Shown here one piece after another: positions 1 to 8,808 of a stretch of 64,000 nucleotides of DNA. How positions within the stretch are numbered: position 1 is the stretch's first letter; every line of letters begins with the position of its first letter. A program made the position numbers and the translations under genes. Source of the stretch: Amycolatopsis sp. cg9. GTDB lineage: Bacteria > Actinomycetota > Actinomycetes > Mycobacteriales > Pseudonocardiaceae. The DNA lies in contig NZ_CP166850.1 of NCBI RefSeq assembly GCF_041346945.1, positions 4,402,001-4,466,000 of the forward strand. Reading direction: 5' to 3'. Below the pieces are notes generated by a model. That model did not search any database. It was not told where the DNA came from and was given only the letters and a program-made list of their open reading frames with translations.

Positions 1-171
1 GTCGAGCAGGGTCAGCGTCGAGGGGTGCACCGTGTCGCCGCGGAAGTCGCGCAGGAAGTCCGCGTGCTTCTCCAGCACCGTCACCTCGACACCGGCCCGG
101 GCCAGCAGCAGCCCCGCGACCATCCCGGCCGGCCCGCCACCGATGACGACGCAGCTCGTGCGCTCGGCCAT
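1..171 (-). CDS. FAD-dependent monooxygenase, N-terminal part (runs off window)
   Basis: Only the first 57 codons lie in the window. They read as an N-terminal Rossmann FAD-binding segment with the dinucleotide motif VIGGGPAGM near residues 9-17 and an acidic VLEKH at the end of beta-2, followed by the RGDTVHPSTL stretch typical of the p-hydroxybenzoate-hydroxylase (FAD_binding_3) family. Such enzymes hydroxylate aromatic or polyketide substrates using NAD(P)H. Two in-frame ATGs are possible (180 and 171). The GGGGAG just upstream abuts the first but is well spaced for the second, so 171 is preferred. The substrate cannot be told from this fragment. Confidence 0.75.
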   Translation of the reverse strand, partial: MAERTSCVVIGGGPAGMVAGLLLARAGVEVTVLEKHADFLRDFRGDTVHPSTLTLLD

Positions 172-180
172 CTCGACCAT

Positions 181-558
181 CTCCCCATCTATTCATCGCT
201 TGTTGAATAACTTGAGGATGCACCCGCCGGACCCCGGCGTCAAGGGGTGTGACCGGGGATACGCTGATCGGGCGAGCCCGCTTCGTTACCGGAAACCGTC
301 CAAACGCGACGGTTGGTCGAATTTGCCCGGGAGTGGCCGGGGTTCACGGCCGCGCGCTTGTGGACCGAACGGATCTCCCGTCGCCGCAACGGTTTTCACG
401 GGATGGGACCGGTGCGCACCGGAGGAGTCGACGTGGCCCCGGATAACCGTCGGAAGACGGTGCGCCAACTGGGAGTAGAGCCGGTGCGCCGGAACAGGCG
501 AACGCCAATCACCTTTTTGGCAGCGTCGCGAACGCGGCGGTTGCCCTAGCCTCACTGG
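181..558. other. Intergenic region, no gene seen
   Basis: A 378-bp divergent spacer. The part next to the monooxygenase (about 185-225) is locally AT-rich for this genome and is the likely promoter/operator of that gene. Next to the HAD gene, TAGCCT at 547-552 ends 6 nt before the GTG at 559, which fits a leaderless transcript. The short open frames here show no codon bias or recognisable protein. Confidence 0.5.
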
Positions 559-1386
559 GTGGATTTCGCCTTGGCACCCCGGACCCCTTCGCGAACCGCC
601 TCGCCCACCGCGGGAGCGTCCGAGCCCTGGGCGCCGCCCGAGTTGCGGCTGGTGTGCCTGGACATCGACGACACCTTGATCGACTGCACCGCCGCGATCC
701 GCCGCAGCCTCCACATCCTCACCGGCCGGGGCGACCTGTGGCCGTTGTGGGACTTGATCACCGAAGAGCACGTCGCCCTGGTCGTCGCCGGCGAACTCGA
801 CTACGCGACCATGCACCAGCGGCGCACCGACTGCTTCCTCGCCGAGATCGGCATCCTCGCCGACGCCGAGCAGGTCATCTCGTTCGAACGCCGCCGAAGA
901 GAACTGCTCGACCATTCGTGGCAGTTGTTCGACGACGTCCTCCCGTGCCTGGAGTGGCTCCGCGCGGCGGGCCTGGCGCTGGCCGCCGTGACGAACGCCT
1001 CGGGCGTCCACCAGCGGCGCAAGATCGCCGACCTGGGCCTGGCGCCGTTCTTCGACCACGTGGCCATCGCGGGCGAGCTGGGCGTGGCCAAGCCCGACCC
1101 GGTGATGTTCCACACGGTCTGCCTCGGCATGGACTGCGCCCCCGCCCAGGCGGTCCACGTCGGCGACAAACTGGACACCGACGCGATCGGCGCCCGCGAC
1201 GCGGGCCTGGGCGCGATCTGGCTCGACCGCGACGGCATAGCGGAGCGCGCCCCGGCGGGCGTCCACACGGTGACCGGCCTCGCCGAGCTGCCTGAGCTGC
1301 TGGTTTCCGAGTACGCGACGATCGGCGTCCCCGCCCAGCGCCGCGGTGAGACCCCCGCGTTCACCGTCGGGAACGGCGTGCTCTAG
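559..1386 (+). CDS. HAD-family hydrolase (phosphatase-like)
   Basis: A 275-residue haloacid-dehalogenase-superfamily hydrolase, probably a cytosolic phosphatase for a small phosphorylated metabolite. All four HAD motifs are visible: motif I DIDDTLID with the nucleophilic and acid/base aspartates (about residues 34-41), motif II threonine in AAVTNASG, motif III lysine in GVAKPDP, and motif IV GDKLDTDAIGA. A helical cap of roughly 100 residues sits between motifs I and II, as in the phosphoglycolate-phosphatase/YjjG-like subclass. The GTG start lacks a ribosome-binding site and lies 6 nt after a TAGCCT -10-like hexamer, so leaderless initiation is plausible. The first 25 residues are Pro/Ala/Ser-rich and may be unstructured. 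The substrate is unknown. Confidence 0.85.
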   Translation: MDFALAPRTPSRTASPTAGASEPWAPPELRLVCLDIDDTLIDCTAAIRRSLHILTGRGDLWPLWDLITEEHVALVVAGELDYATMHQRRTDCFLAEIGILADAEQVISFERRRRELLDHSWQLFDDVLPCLEWLRAAGLALAAVTNASGVHQRRKIADLGLAPFFDHVAIAGELGVAKPDPVMFHTVCLGMDCAPAQAVHVGDKLDTDAIGARDAGLGAIWLDRDGIAERAPAGVHTVTGLAELPELLVSEYATIGVPAQRRGETPAFTVGNGVL

Positions 1387-1435
1387 TATTTCTCCTCGTG
1401 CGGTGCTGAACCGGCAAGCCGGGAAAGTACCTCAC

Positions 1436-1507
1436 TGGGGTATGGTGTAATTGGCAGCACGACTGGTTCTGGTCCAGTTAGTCTAGGTTCGAGTCCTGGT
1501 ACCCCAG
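1436..1507 (+). tRNA. tRNA-Gln (anticodon CUG)
   Basis: A 72-nt cloverleaf. A 7-bp acceptor stem TGGGGTA/TACCCCA (1436-1442 with 1500-1506) is followed by discriminator G1507. The anticodon stem ACTGG/CCAGT encloses a loop with anticodon CTG at 1469-1471, and the T arm carries GGTTCGAGTCC. CCA is not encoded. It lies 100 nt upstream of tRNA-Glu on the same strand. Confidence 0.96.
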
Positions 1508-1607
1508 CTGCGGAGAGTGACCCCCCTGCAGAGCGAGAAATCGCCTCTGGTAAGTTCTCTCCAGCAAGAAAAACAGAAAAGCCCCTGGGAAACCAGGGAA
1601 GTTCCTA

Positions 1608-1680
1608 GCCCCCGTCGTCTAGCGGCCTAGGACGCCGGCCTCTCACGCCGGTAGCGTGGGTTCGAATCCCATCGGGGGTA
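1608..1680 (+). tRNA. tRNA-Glu (anticodon CUC)
   Basis: A 73-nt cloverleaf with acceptor stem GCCCCCG/CGGGGGT (one G-T wobble) and discriminator A1680. The anticodon stem CCGGC/GCCGG encloses CTC at 1642-1644, and the T arm has the standard GGTTCGAATCC. The 3' end is followed by a terminator and then by a decayed recombinase fragment, consistent with use of this gene as an integration site. Confidence 0.96.
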
Positions 1681-1698
1681 CCAGCAGTAATGAAGGAA

Positions 1699-1729
1699 GT
1701 CGCGTTGACTCAGGTCGACGCGGCTTTTT
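1699..1729 (+). terminator. Rho-independent terminator after the tRNA pair
   Basis: An 11-bp stem with two G-T wobbles (1699-1709 with 1714-1724), tetraloop TCAG and a run of five T (1725-1729). It should end the tRNA-Gln/tRNA-Glu transcript. Confidence 0.8.
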
Positions 1730-1880
1730 GCTGTGTGTAGTGGGCGCCACGTCGGCGGAGATCCTTTCCGCGCTTGAGTCGGATGACTTCGAACAGCTCG
1801 TACAGGAGCTCCCGCGATGCTTTCGCCAGGTTCACGGCGAGGTAGGGGAGTGCATCCAGCCGAGCGATGATCGCCAACGC
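1710..1880 (-). pseudogene. Remnant of a serine-recombinase C-terminus
   Basis: The minus strand encodes about 55 residues containing ALPYLAVNLAKAS and ELLYELFEVIRLK. These closely resemble the C-terminal helical tail of large actinobacterial serine recombinases. No catalytic or zinc domain is present upstream in any frame, and the tail ends in a short basic extension reaching into the tRNA terminator. I read it as a leftover of a mobile element once integrated at the adjacent tRNA-Glu. It could also be a chance fragment captured by recombination; the match is from memory of the family, not from a search. Confidence 0.5.
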
Positions 1881-2049
1881 CCCTGATTCGCGAACATGTG
1901 GCAGCCGACCTGCCGCTCTGATCATTCGCTGATGAGGTGTGGCCCGGCGTGGACCTTCTTCGCGCGGTCGATTGGGTCTGAACGCTCGTCCGGATCGAGC
2001 CTGCTCCAAAGAAATCCCACGGACCGGCCTGGGTGGCTGACCGCGCGGA

Positions 2050-3804
2050 CTAGATTCTCGGCTTTCCCGGCGTGAGCTTGCCGGCGCTGTAGGTCCAGGT
2101 GGTCTGCGCGCGGCCACTGGGACAGCAGTGGGCGTCGTCGGGGTGGTACCAGTCTTCGATGGCTTCGATGCGGCCGCGGGAGATCGCGATCGTTTCGACG
2201 CCCGAGGTGTACGTCTGCGGTGTCTGCTTCTGTGCCGTGACGACGCCGACCGGGGCGGGTTTGCCGCTCTTGCCGGTGATGACGACGAATCCCTGCCCGG
2301 GGACGCCGTTGCCGCCGCTGAAGTTGCAGTAGACGTCGATGGCGGCTTCGTCGAGGCCGTCGCCGTCGAGGTCGCCGTAGACGACGGTGCCGTTGGTGCC
2401 CGCGTCGAGAGGCCCGTACCGGGACGGGATACCGCCGGCGGAACCGTTGCGCAGGGTGAAGTCGCCGTTGGTGTCGCAGAGGGCGGCCGGGACGCGGATC
2501 GAGGTCAGCTTGGTGCGGTGCAGGTCCACCGGTGGTACGTGGGCATCGACGGTGATCGTGAACGTATCGGTGCCGCTCGCGCTGCGGACGACTCCTTCGA
2601 GGCCGGCCGCGACCAGGCCGATGCCGGTGGTGAGGATGCCGATCGCCACCTTCACCCGGCGGCCTGTCTCATCGTCTTTCACCGCCGCGCTGACGCAGGA
2701 AAGCACCGACTTGGTCAGATCGGCGACGGCTTCGGCGGTCGGTGGCGTCGGGACGTGCGCGGCCTCGATCGCGTCGCCGAGGCAGCGCATGCTGTCGGCG
2801 GCGGTCTCGAGGTGTCCGGCGCCGCTCTCGAAGACCTCGAGTGCCTCTTCGACGCCGAACAGCAGCGCCATGCCGAGGTAGGTTCCGGCGTCGATCTTCC
2901 CGGTGATCACACCGGGGAGCCGGGCGACCGGGAAGCGGTAGGTCCGTGGTACGCCCGGGATGAGGAGTCCTTCGGCGTACGGCTTGGTTTTGATCAGGGT
3001 GTCGTAGCCGGCGAGCACGGCTGCCTTGCCGGCGTCCACGGTGCCAGGCGGCTCCAAGACGGCCTCGGGAGCGGCGCGGAGCAGCCACGGCAGAGGCGAG
3101 CCGGGCGTCATCGTGACGACCGCTTGGCCGTTCTCGACGCGGAGGCACGACCACACCGGATTTCCGGCGACGGCCCCGCCGAGCGTCACGCTCGTGCCGT
3201 CGCCGGTCGTCGCGGGCGAGGTCGAGCAGGTGGGCTTGGCCGAGGTGATCCCGGTCGTCTGCGCGGCGAAGCGCGTTACGGATCCAGTCAGCTTGCCGAA
3301 GTCGAAGAAGCCCGGCCAGAAGCTGCTGAGGTGGTCGATTTCCGCGGTCAACGTCCGTTCCCCGGCGTTGTACACAGCCGGAATCAGGTGTGTTTCGGCC
3401 GTGCCGGCCGGATTCGTCAGCACCGCTCCGGCCGCGGCGGCGGGTGGCGAGGCAGGAACGGGGAACCGGATCGACATCGGTTTGGCGGGTTGCATTCCGT
3501 TCGCGAGTTTCAGTTCGAGCGGCGAGCCGGTGCCGGCGAACATGGACGCACCCTTGCCGAACGGGGCGCCGGTCCCGGCCTCCGCGCTGAGGACCGTGCC
3601 CGCTGGTGCCACCCCGGCCGGGCCCGTGACGAGAATACCGGCCACCACCAGGGAAACGCCTTGCTCGGTGACCTCCGCCGTGGCACTCCGCCCGGCGGCG
3701 GGGGCAGCACCGCCGCCGCCGAACACGACGATCGCGCCGACGGTGGCCAGGCAGGCGACCACGGTGGCGATCGCGATCGACCATTTGACACGGTTTCGGC
3801 TCAC
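2050..3804 (-). CDS. Membrane-anchored extracellular protein, island-flanking paralogue A
   Basis: A 584-residue protein with a short basic N-terminus, one hydrophobic segment (about residues 8-28) and a long extracellular part rich in Ala, Thr and Gly. The C-terminal third contains the acidic repeat-like GDLDGDGLDEAAIDVY, similar to calcium-binding FG-GAP/VCBS loops. The middle has paired cysteines and a hydrophobic helix-rich stretch. It shares order, length and local motifs (CLRVENG against CLGIENG, DHLSSFWP against DHLSRWDP) with the product at 19012-20769, so the two are paralogues bracketing the secretion island. The GTG start at 3804 is the only plausible one; the preceding GAGGG is very close to it. 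The function is unknown. Confidence 0.75.
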   Translation of the reverse strand: MSRNRVKWSIAIATVVACLATVGAIVVFGGGGAAPAAGRSATAEVTEQGVSLVVAGILVTGPAGVAPAGTVLSAEAGTGAPFGKGASMFAGTGSPLELKLANGMQPAKPMSIRFPVPASPPAAAAGAVLTNPAGTAETHLIPAVYNAGERTLTAEIDHLSSFWPGFFDFGKLTGSVTRFAAQTTGITSAKPTCSTSPATTGDGTSVTLGGAVAGNPVWSCLRVENGQAVVTMTPGSPLPWLLRAAPEAVLEPPGTVDAGKAAVLAGYDTLIKTKPYAEGLLIPGVPRTYRFPVARLPGVITGKIDAGTYLGMALLFGVEEALEVFESGAGHLETAADSMRCLGDAIEAAHVPTPPTAEAVADLTKSVLSCVSAAVKDDETGRRVKVAIGILTTGIGLVAAGLEGVVRSASGTDTFTITVDAHVPPVDLHRTKLTSIRVPAALCDTNGDFTLRNGSAGGIPSRYGPLDAGTNGTVVYGDLDGDGLDEAAIDVYCNFSGGNGVPGQGFVVITGKSGKPAPVGVVTAQKQTPQTYTSGVETIAISRGRIEAIEDWYHPDDAHCCPSGRAQTTWTYSAGKLTPGKPRI

Positions 3805-4023
3805 CCCTCGGAGATCGCCGCATCGGCCGCGAGGTGTTACGGCGGATGTGGTGTTGTTATCCGAGGGTGTCAATCGGCGGGAAGAACCGGTTTCGCCGCT
3901 GGTTTGTTGGTCATTTTCGGTGGCCCTCGCTGTAACAGCAATACGCCCTCCGGCGCTTAAGAGGATCGTGGCCGCCGGACGGATCAATCGCGGCCGCCGT
4001 TTCCCAGCGATTCTGGAGGCCGA
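3805..4023. promoter_or_regulatory. Divergent spacer between paralogue A and the FN3 protein
   Basis: A 219-bp region of lower GC than its flanks that must carry promoters for both divergent genes. GGAGG at 4015-4019 is the ribosome-binding site of the rightward gene. No clear -35/-10 pair could be assigned. Confidence 0.5.
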
Positions 4024-6660
4024 GTGCCAGGGCAAAGACGAACGCGTGCCGCGGTCGCGGTGTGGGCGGGAGTGTTCCTGGCCGCGACGACGTTCGTGGT
4101 GGTCGCGGCGAGCAGCGACGCGCGCCCGGACCTGGACTTCCAGCAGGAAGGGCACTGGGTCTACAACGCGGCCGAGCAAGCCGCCTTCCACGTCAACGGC
4201 GGGACCAAACAGGTCGACGCGCGCACCGGCAAGGTCCAGCTCACCGGTGCGGTCGCGATGGGGCAGGGCGACCGCCAGTTGAGCGCCGTCGGCGACGGCA
4301 AGGCCGTGGTCTTCGGGAAGTCCGACCTCGCCGTAGCGGCCACGTTGGCCGCGCCTGGCGGAGATGTCCCGGTCAGCCTCGAAGTTCCCGGCGGGCCGTA
4401 CTACGTCTACAAGCAGGCCGGCACGGTGGTGCGGTTCGCGCAGCTGCCGCCGGTCACCATGCGGGCCGGGGGCACGGTCGGTGAACCCGCGCCGCTCGCC
4501 GACGGCACGATCTGGTTCCAGCGGGTCGACAACGGCGCCTTGTGCCGGGTCAAGCGTGATGCCGGGGATGTGCTCTGCCCGGTGGACACCGGCGGCAAGC
4601 AGGGTGACGTGGTGGCGACCGGCGACCAAGCGGTCTTCGTCGACCCGGCCGGGGGAACGATCACCCCGTTCGGGGAGCGGGGTGCCGGTACGCCGGCGAA
4701 CCTCGGGGTGCGGGTCGGCAAGGACGCCCGCACGGCGACCGTCGCGGTCGCCCAGCGGCTGCCCCTGGTCGACCCGGCGGACAACCGGCTGATCCTGGCC
4801 GGCCTCGACGGCCTCGGCGGCGAGCGACCCGGATCGGCGCCGATCACCGTCGGCCTGGGCCAGGGTGACTTCGCCGCGCCGGTGACGTCGACGGACGCCG
4901 TCGCGGTGCTCGATCGCGCGGGCCGGCGGGTGCTGACGTTCACCCCGACCGGCAAGCAGAAAGCCACGACGCCGCTGCCCGAAGGCGCCGGCCGGCCGCG
5001 AATCACCCGCGGTCAGGACGGGCGGGTGTACGTCGACGCCCAGGACGGCGCCCACACCGTGGTGGTCGACCACGACGGATCGGTCACCACGGTCGGTATC
5101 GGCAAGCAGGACGTGCCGTCCCCGGACACGCCGAAGACGCCTCAGCCGCCCGTGAACCCGCCGCCGGTCGCACCGCACGGCAAGCCGCAGGCGCCCTCGG
5201 CCGGCAAGGGGACGAAGGACCCGGCGAAGACGGCTCCGAAGGCGCCGGGTGCGCCGGGGCCGGTCCAGGCGCAGCCCGGCAACGCCACGGTGAAGGTGTC
5301 CTGGGGTGAAGCGAGTGCGAACGGCGCGGCCGTCACGGAGTACCGGGTGAGCTGGCGCTCGACCGCCGGGGAGGGCACCGACGGCGCGCTGGGTGTCGGG
5401 GGCAACCAGCTGCAGACCGACGTGCCCGGCTTGCGCAACGGTGCGACCTACGTCTTCACGATCATCGCCGTGAACTCCGTCGGTACCGGTCCCGGTGCCG
5501 ACTCGCCGCCGGTCACGCCGAGCTCCGAGGTCCCCGGTGCACCCGGTGCGCCGACGGCGACCGCGGGCGAAGCCGGCACGGTGCAGCTGACCTGGGCGCC
5601 GGCCGACGGGCAGGGGCACCGGATCACCGGCTACACGGTGACCGCGCACGGCGCCGACGGCAGCACGACGGCCGCGGGGACTTCGACGGAACCGTCGCTC
5701 ACCACCGCGGCCGGCGTGCTGACGCTCGGCACCGCGTACACGTTCACCGTGACCGCGGCCAACGAGCTGGGGCTGTCCAGTGCGGACTCCCCGTCGAGCG
5801 GTGCGGTTTCGCCGTACTCGCCGGCCGCGGCGGTCGGCGGCCTGAGCGCGGCAGCCGACGACTCGACCGTGACCCTCACCTGGACCGCGCCCGAGCTCAA
5901 CGGTGGCGACCTGGCCGGGTACCTGGTGGAGGCCGACGGCCTGACGCCGCAGACGGTCACCGGCACGACAGCGACCTTCAACGGGCTGTCGAACGGCACC
6001 AAGTACAGCTTCACCGTGAAGGCGCAGACCCGCCAACGCGGCACGACCGGAGCCACGGTGGACGGCGCGCCCGCGACCGCCGAGGCCACGCCCGGCCGGG
6101 CCCCGATGGTGGACGTGACCGGAGCCTCGAGCAGTGGCGACCGGCAGATCACCCTGACGGTCAACGTTTCGGACTACAGCAGCGGTGCGGTGACCTGCCA
6201 CGTCGTGTTCAACGGCGCCGAACGCTGGACGGGCGGTTGTGCCAGCGGCAGCTCGATCACGGTCGGCGGCCTGGACTACGCGACCACTTACGACATCTAC
6301 GTGACGGGCGAGAACAGCTTCGGCCGCGGGCCCACCGGGTCGAGAGGATCGGCGCGCACCAACGATCCGCCGCCGCCACCGCCGTCGGTCACGGTGTCCA
6401 GAGGTGGCGCCTACTCCAGCTCGGCTTGCACCGACCCGAGCTGCGCTTACGTCGTCATCTCGGCGCGCAACTTCGCCGCCAACGCGAGCTATTCGGTGTC
6501 CTGTGTGTCCTCTGGCGGCGGGACTTACTACACGTACAAGACGCCTGCGCGAACCAACGGTTCCGGCGCTTTCGACAGCGCCGTCTGCTTCTTCGGCTAC
6601 CGGGGCCAGCAGGTCTGGGCCGTCGTCGGTGGCGTCGAGTCCAACCACATGACCTGGTGA
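4024..6660 (+). CDS. Secreted/anchored protein with four fibronectin type III domains
   Basis: An 878-residue extracellular protein. An N-terminal hydrophobic segment (residues about 10-30) is followed by a region of about 320 residues with beta-propeller-like repeats, a Pro/Lys-rich linker (about 355-405), and four FN3-type domains (about 405-500, 501-598, 598-690, 693-780). A Pro run and a C-terminal beta domain with four cysteines (about 786-878) complete it. GTG 4024 has GGAGG 4 nt upstream. It heads the rightward operon with moxR, the DUF58 gene and the transglutaminase-like gene. FN3 repeats of this type mediate protein or glycan contacts outside the cell. The neighbouring kinase ectodomain also looks FN3-like, which suggests a shared ligand or assembly (inference). 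Confidence 0.8.
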   Translation: MPGQRRTRAAVAVWAGVFLAATTFVVVAASSDARPDLDFQQEGHWVYNAAEQAAFHVNGGTKQVDARTGKVQLTGAVAMGQGDRQLSAVGDGKAVVFGKSDLAVAATLAAPGGDVPVSLEVPGGPYYVYKQAGTVVRFAQLPPVTMRAGGTVGEPAPLADGTIWFQRVDNGALCRVKRDAGDVLCPVDTGGKQGDVVATGDQAVFVDPAGGTITPFGERGAGTPANLGVRVGKDARTATVAVAQRLPLVDPADNRLILAGLDGLGGERPGSAPITVGLGQGDFAAPVTSTDAVAVLDRAGRRVLTFTPTGKQKATTPLPEGAGRPRITRGQDGRVYVDAQDGAHTVVVDHDGSVTTVGIGKQDVPSPDTPKTPQPPVNPPPVAPHGKPQAPSAGKGTKDPAKTAPKAPGAPGPVQAQPGNATVKVSWGEASANGAAVTEYRVSWRSTAGEGTDGALGVGGNQLQTDVPGLRNGATYVFTIIAVNSVGTGPGADSPPVTPSSEVPGAPGAPTATAGEAGTVQLTWAPADGQGHRITGYTVTAHGADGSTTAAGTSTEPSLTTAAGVLTLGTAYTFTVTAANELGLSSADSPSSGAVSPYSPAAAVGGLSAAADDSTVTLTWTAPELNGGDLAGYLVEADGLTPQTVTGTTATFNGLSNGTKYSFTVKAQTRQRGTTGATVDGAPATAEATPGRAPMVDVTGASSSGDRQITLTVNVSDYSSGAVTCHVVFNGAERWTGGCASGSSITVGGLDYATTYDIYVTGENSFGRGPTGSRGSARTNDPPPPPPSVTVSRGGAYSSSACTDPSCAYVVISARNFAANASYSVSCVSSGGGTYYTYKTPARTNGSGAFDSAVCFFGYRGQQVWAVVGGVESNHMTW

Positions 6661-6687
6661 CCCGGTTTCAGTGAACGAGGAGAACGA

Positions 6688-7653
6688 ATGAACCAGCAGC
6701 TGACCCCGGGCGACGCCTACAGCCTGATCTCGGCCAACGTGCAACGCGTCGTGCAAGGCAAGCCCGACGTGGTCCGGATGGCGATCGTCGCCATGTTCGC
6801 CGAGGGCCACGTCCTGCTGGAGGACGTGCCCGGTCTCGGCAAGACCACACTGGCCCGCTGCCTCGCCGCGAGCGTCGACGGCACGCTGAACCGGATCCAG
6901 TTCACGCCGGACCTGCTGCCCGGCGACATCACCGGCGGGTCGATCTACCACCAGAGCAGCGAAACGCTCGAGTTCCACCCGGGTGCCATTTTCGCGAACA
7001 TCGTGCTCGCCGATGAAATCAACCGCGGCACGCCGAAGACGCAGTCGGCCCTGCTGGAGGTGATGGCCGAAGCGGCGGTGACCGTCGACGGTCACCGCTA
7101 CGCCATGCCACGGCCGTTCCTCGTGCTGGCGACGCAGAACCCGATCGAACTCGAAGGCACCTACCGGCTCCCGGAGGCGCAGCTGGACCGGTTCCTCGTA
7201 CGGCTCAGCGTCGGCTATCCCGGCCACGACGCCGAAGTGCAGGTGATCTTGGGCGACATGGCGGGGGCAACGCCCGCTCAGCTGGGTCCGGTCCTGAGCC
7301 AGGACGCACTCGCCGGCGTGATCGCCGCGGTGCGGCAAGGGCAGGTGCACCCGGCCGTCTGCTCGTACGCCGTGAGCCTCGCGGAGGCGACGCGGCACCA
7401 CGAACTGGTGCGCTTCGGTGCCAGCCCCCGTGGCAGTGTCGCCCTCGTCCGTGCCGCACGGGCGTGGGCAGCCACCGACGGCCGCGCCTACACGACGCCC
7501 GACGACGTCAAGGCCGTGGCGCCCGCGGTGCTCGAGCACCGGCTCGTGCTCACCCCGGAAGCGGAGCTCAACGGCCGCAAGCCCGCCGACGTGCTCGGCG
7601 AGGTGCTGCGGGCGGTTCCCGCCCCCGGTGGCTCGGCGACGGTCCGGGGCTGA
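6688..7653 (+). CDS. moxR: MoxR-family AAA+ ATPase
   Basis: A 321-residue AAA+ chaperone-like ATPase of the MoxR clade. Walker A is EDVPGLGKTT (about residues 47-56), Walker B is LADEINRG, sensor 1 is LATQNP, and the C-terminal lid contains the expected ASPRGS motif. MoxR proteins act with adjacent DUF58/VWA proteins in maturation of envelope or enzyme complexes. The ATG has a clear GAGGAG upstream and the gene follows the FN3 gene by 27 bp. The DUF58 gene starts 3 bp after its stop, so these genes are cotranscribed. Confidence 0.93.
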   Translation: MNQQLTPGDAYSLISANVQRVVQGKPDVVRMAIVAMFAEGHVLLEDVPGLGKTTLARCLAASVDGTLNRIQFTPDLLPGDITGGSIYHQSSETLEFHPGAIFANIVLADEINRGTPKTQSALLEVMAEAAVTVDGHRYAMPRPFLVLATQNPIELEGTYRLPEAQLDRFLVRLSVGYPGHDAEVQVILGDMAGATPAQLGPVLSQDALAGVIAAVRQGQVHPAVCSYAVSLAEATRHHELVRFGASPRGSVALVRAARAWAATDGRAYTTPDDVKAVAPAVLEHRLVLTPEAELNGRKPADVLGEVLRAVPAPGGSATVRG

Positions 7654-7656
7654 ACC

Positions 7657-8808
7657 GTGCCGTCCATTCCTGCCCCTCGTGGTCTCCGGCTGACCCGCCG
7701 GGGCACCGGTCTGCTGGGCGCCGCCGCGGTCTGCCTCGCCGCCGGGATCGGACTGGGTTTCCCGCTCCTGCGGCTGGTCGCCGGTGCGGCGACCGCCGTG
7801 GTCGTCGTAGCCGTGCTGAGCTGCCTGCGACGGGTGAGTGTCGACGTCCACCGCGAACTCGTGCCCGACCGGGTCGAACGAGGCGACACCGCGGTCGCCA
7901 CGCTCACCCTGACCAACCGCTCGCGCCGGCGCAGCGGCGGGTTCACCGCCGTCGACCCGCCCACCGAGGACGCGCGGCTCGCCGTGCACCCCCTCGCCCC
8001 CGGCGCTTCGGTCGAGAGGGCCTACCGGCTGCCGACCCGGCGGCGCGGCGTGCTCACGGTCGGCCCGCTGACCGTCCGGCGCGCCGACCTGCTCGGACTG
8101 GTCGCCGCGGACGCGCGCGGCGGCAGCACGTCGACGCTGCTCGTGCACCCGCGGCGGCACCGCGTCGGTGTGAGCCTGGGGGCCCACCCGCGCCACCACC
8201 ACGAGGGTGTCATCGCTCCGCGGCCGATGGCGGGTTCGGCCGACCTGCGCGCCGTGCGCGAGTACGTGCTCGGTGACGAGCTCCGGCACGTGCACTGGCG
8301 CGCCACCGCCAAGACCGGCCGGATGATGGTGCGCGAGTACGTCGATCCGGCGCAGCCCCGGTTCACGGTGCTGCTCGACGACCGCGCCGGAGCACTCGAC
8401 GAGGACGGCTTCGAGGCGGCCGTCGAGATCGCCGCTTCGCTCACCCACGCTGCCACCGCCGCGGGCACCCAGACCCGGCTGCTCACGACGACCGGCCTCG
8501 ACCTGAACACCCGGGGTGGTGTGGCGGGCAGCCGCGTGCTGCAGGACGCCCTCTGCGCCGTGGAACAAGGCACCGACGAGCTGAACTCCGAGGTTCTGGT
8601 CTCACGGTGTGCCAGCGGCACCAGTCTGGCTCTGCTCGGCGGCAGGTTCGAGACGGCTTTGGTCGGCGCATTGGGCAAGAGGGCGCGCGAGGTGACGCTG
8701 TTCGACTTCGGGAACTCCGAGCCGGTCGTGCTGCCCGGCGTGACCGTCATCAAGGAGCGTGACGCCGTCGCGGCCGCGGCGGCCTGGAACCGGGTGGTGG
8801 CCGCGTGA
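7657..8808 (+). CDS. DUF58 membrane protein
   Basis: A 383-residue protein with two N-terminal membrane helices (about residues 17-57), an extended beta-rich middle, and the diagnostic DUF58 core LRAVREYVLGDELRHVHW followed by RATAKTGRMMVREY (about 205-235). The C-terminus has a VWA-like fold in many relatives. Its usual partner is MoxR, immediately upstream. The stop overlaps the GTG of the next gene by 4 nt (GTGA), indicating translational coupling. GTG 7657 was chosen because it follows the moxR stop directly. The biochemical role of DUF58 is not settled; it is presumed to be a MoxR client or adaptor in envelope biogenesis. Confidence 0.9.
   Translation: MPSIPAPRGLRLTRRGTGLLGAAAVCLAAGIGLGFPLLRLVAGAATAVVVVAVLSCLRRVSVDVHRELVPDRVERGDTAVATLTLTNRSRRRSGGFTAVDPPTEDARLAVHPLAPGASVERAYRLPTRRRGVLTVGPLTVRRADLLGLVAADARGGSTSTLLVHPRRHRVGVSLGAHPRHHHEGVIAPRPMAGSADLRAVREYVLGDELRHVHWRATAKTGRMMVREYVDPAQPRFTVLLDDRAGALDEDGFEAAVEIAASLTHAATAAGTQTRLLTTTGLDLNTRGGVAGSRVLQDALCAVEQGTDELNSEVLVSRCASGTSLALLGGRFETALVGALGKRAREVTLFDFGNSEPVVLPGVTVIKERDAVAAAAAWNRVVAA

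Noticed and set aside
2050..8568. A 2172-codon open frame on the minus strand
   Set aside because: Only the part from 3804 down is a real gene. The rest is the antisense shadow of the FN3, MoxR and DUF58 genes, Arg/Gly/His-rich and without domains.
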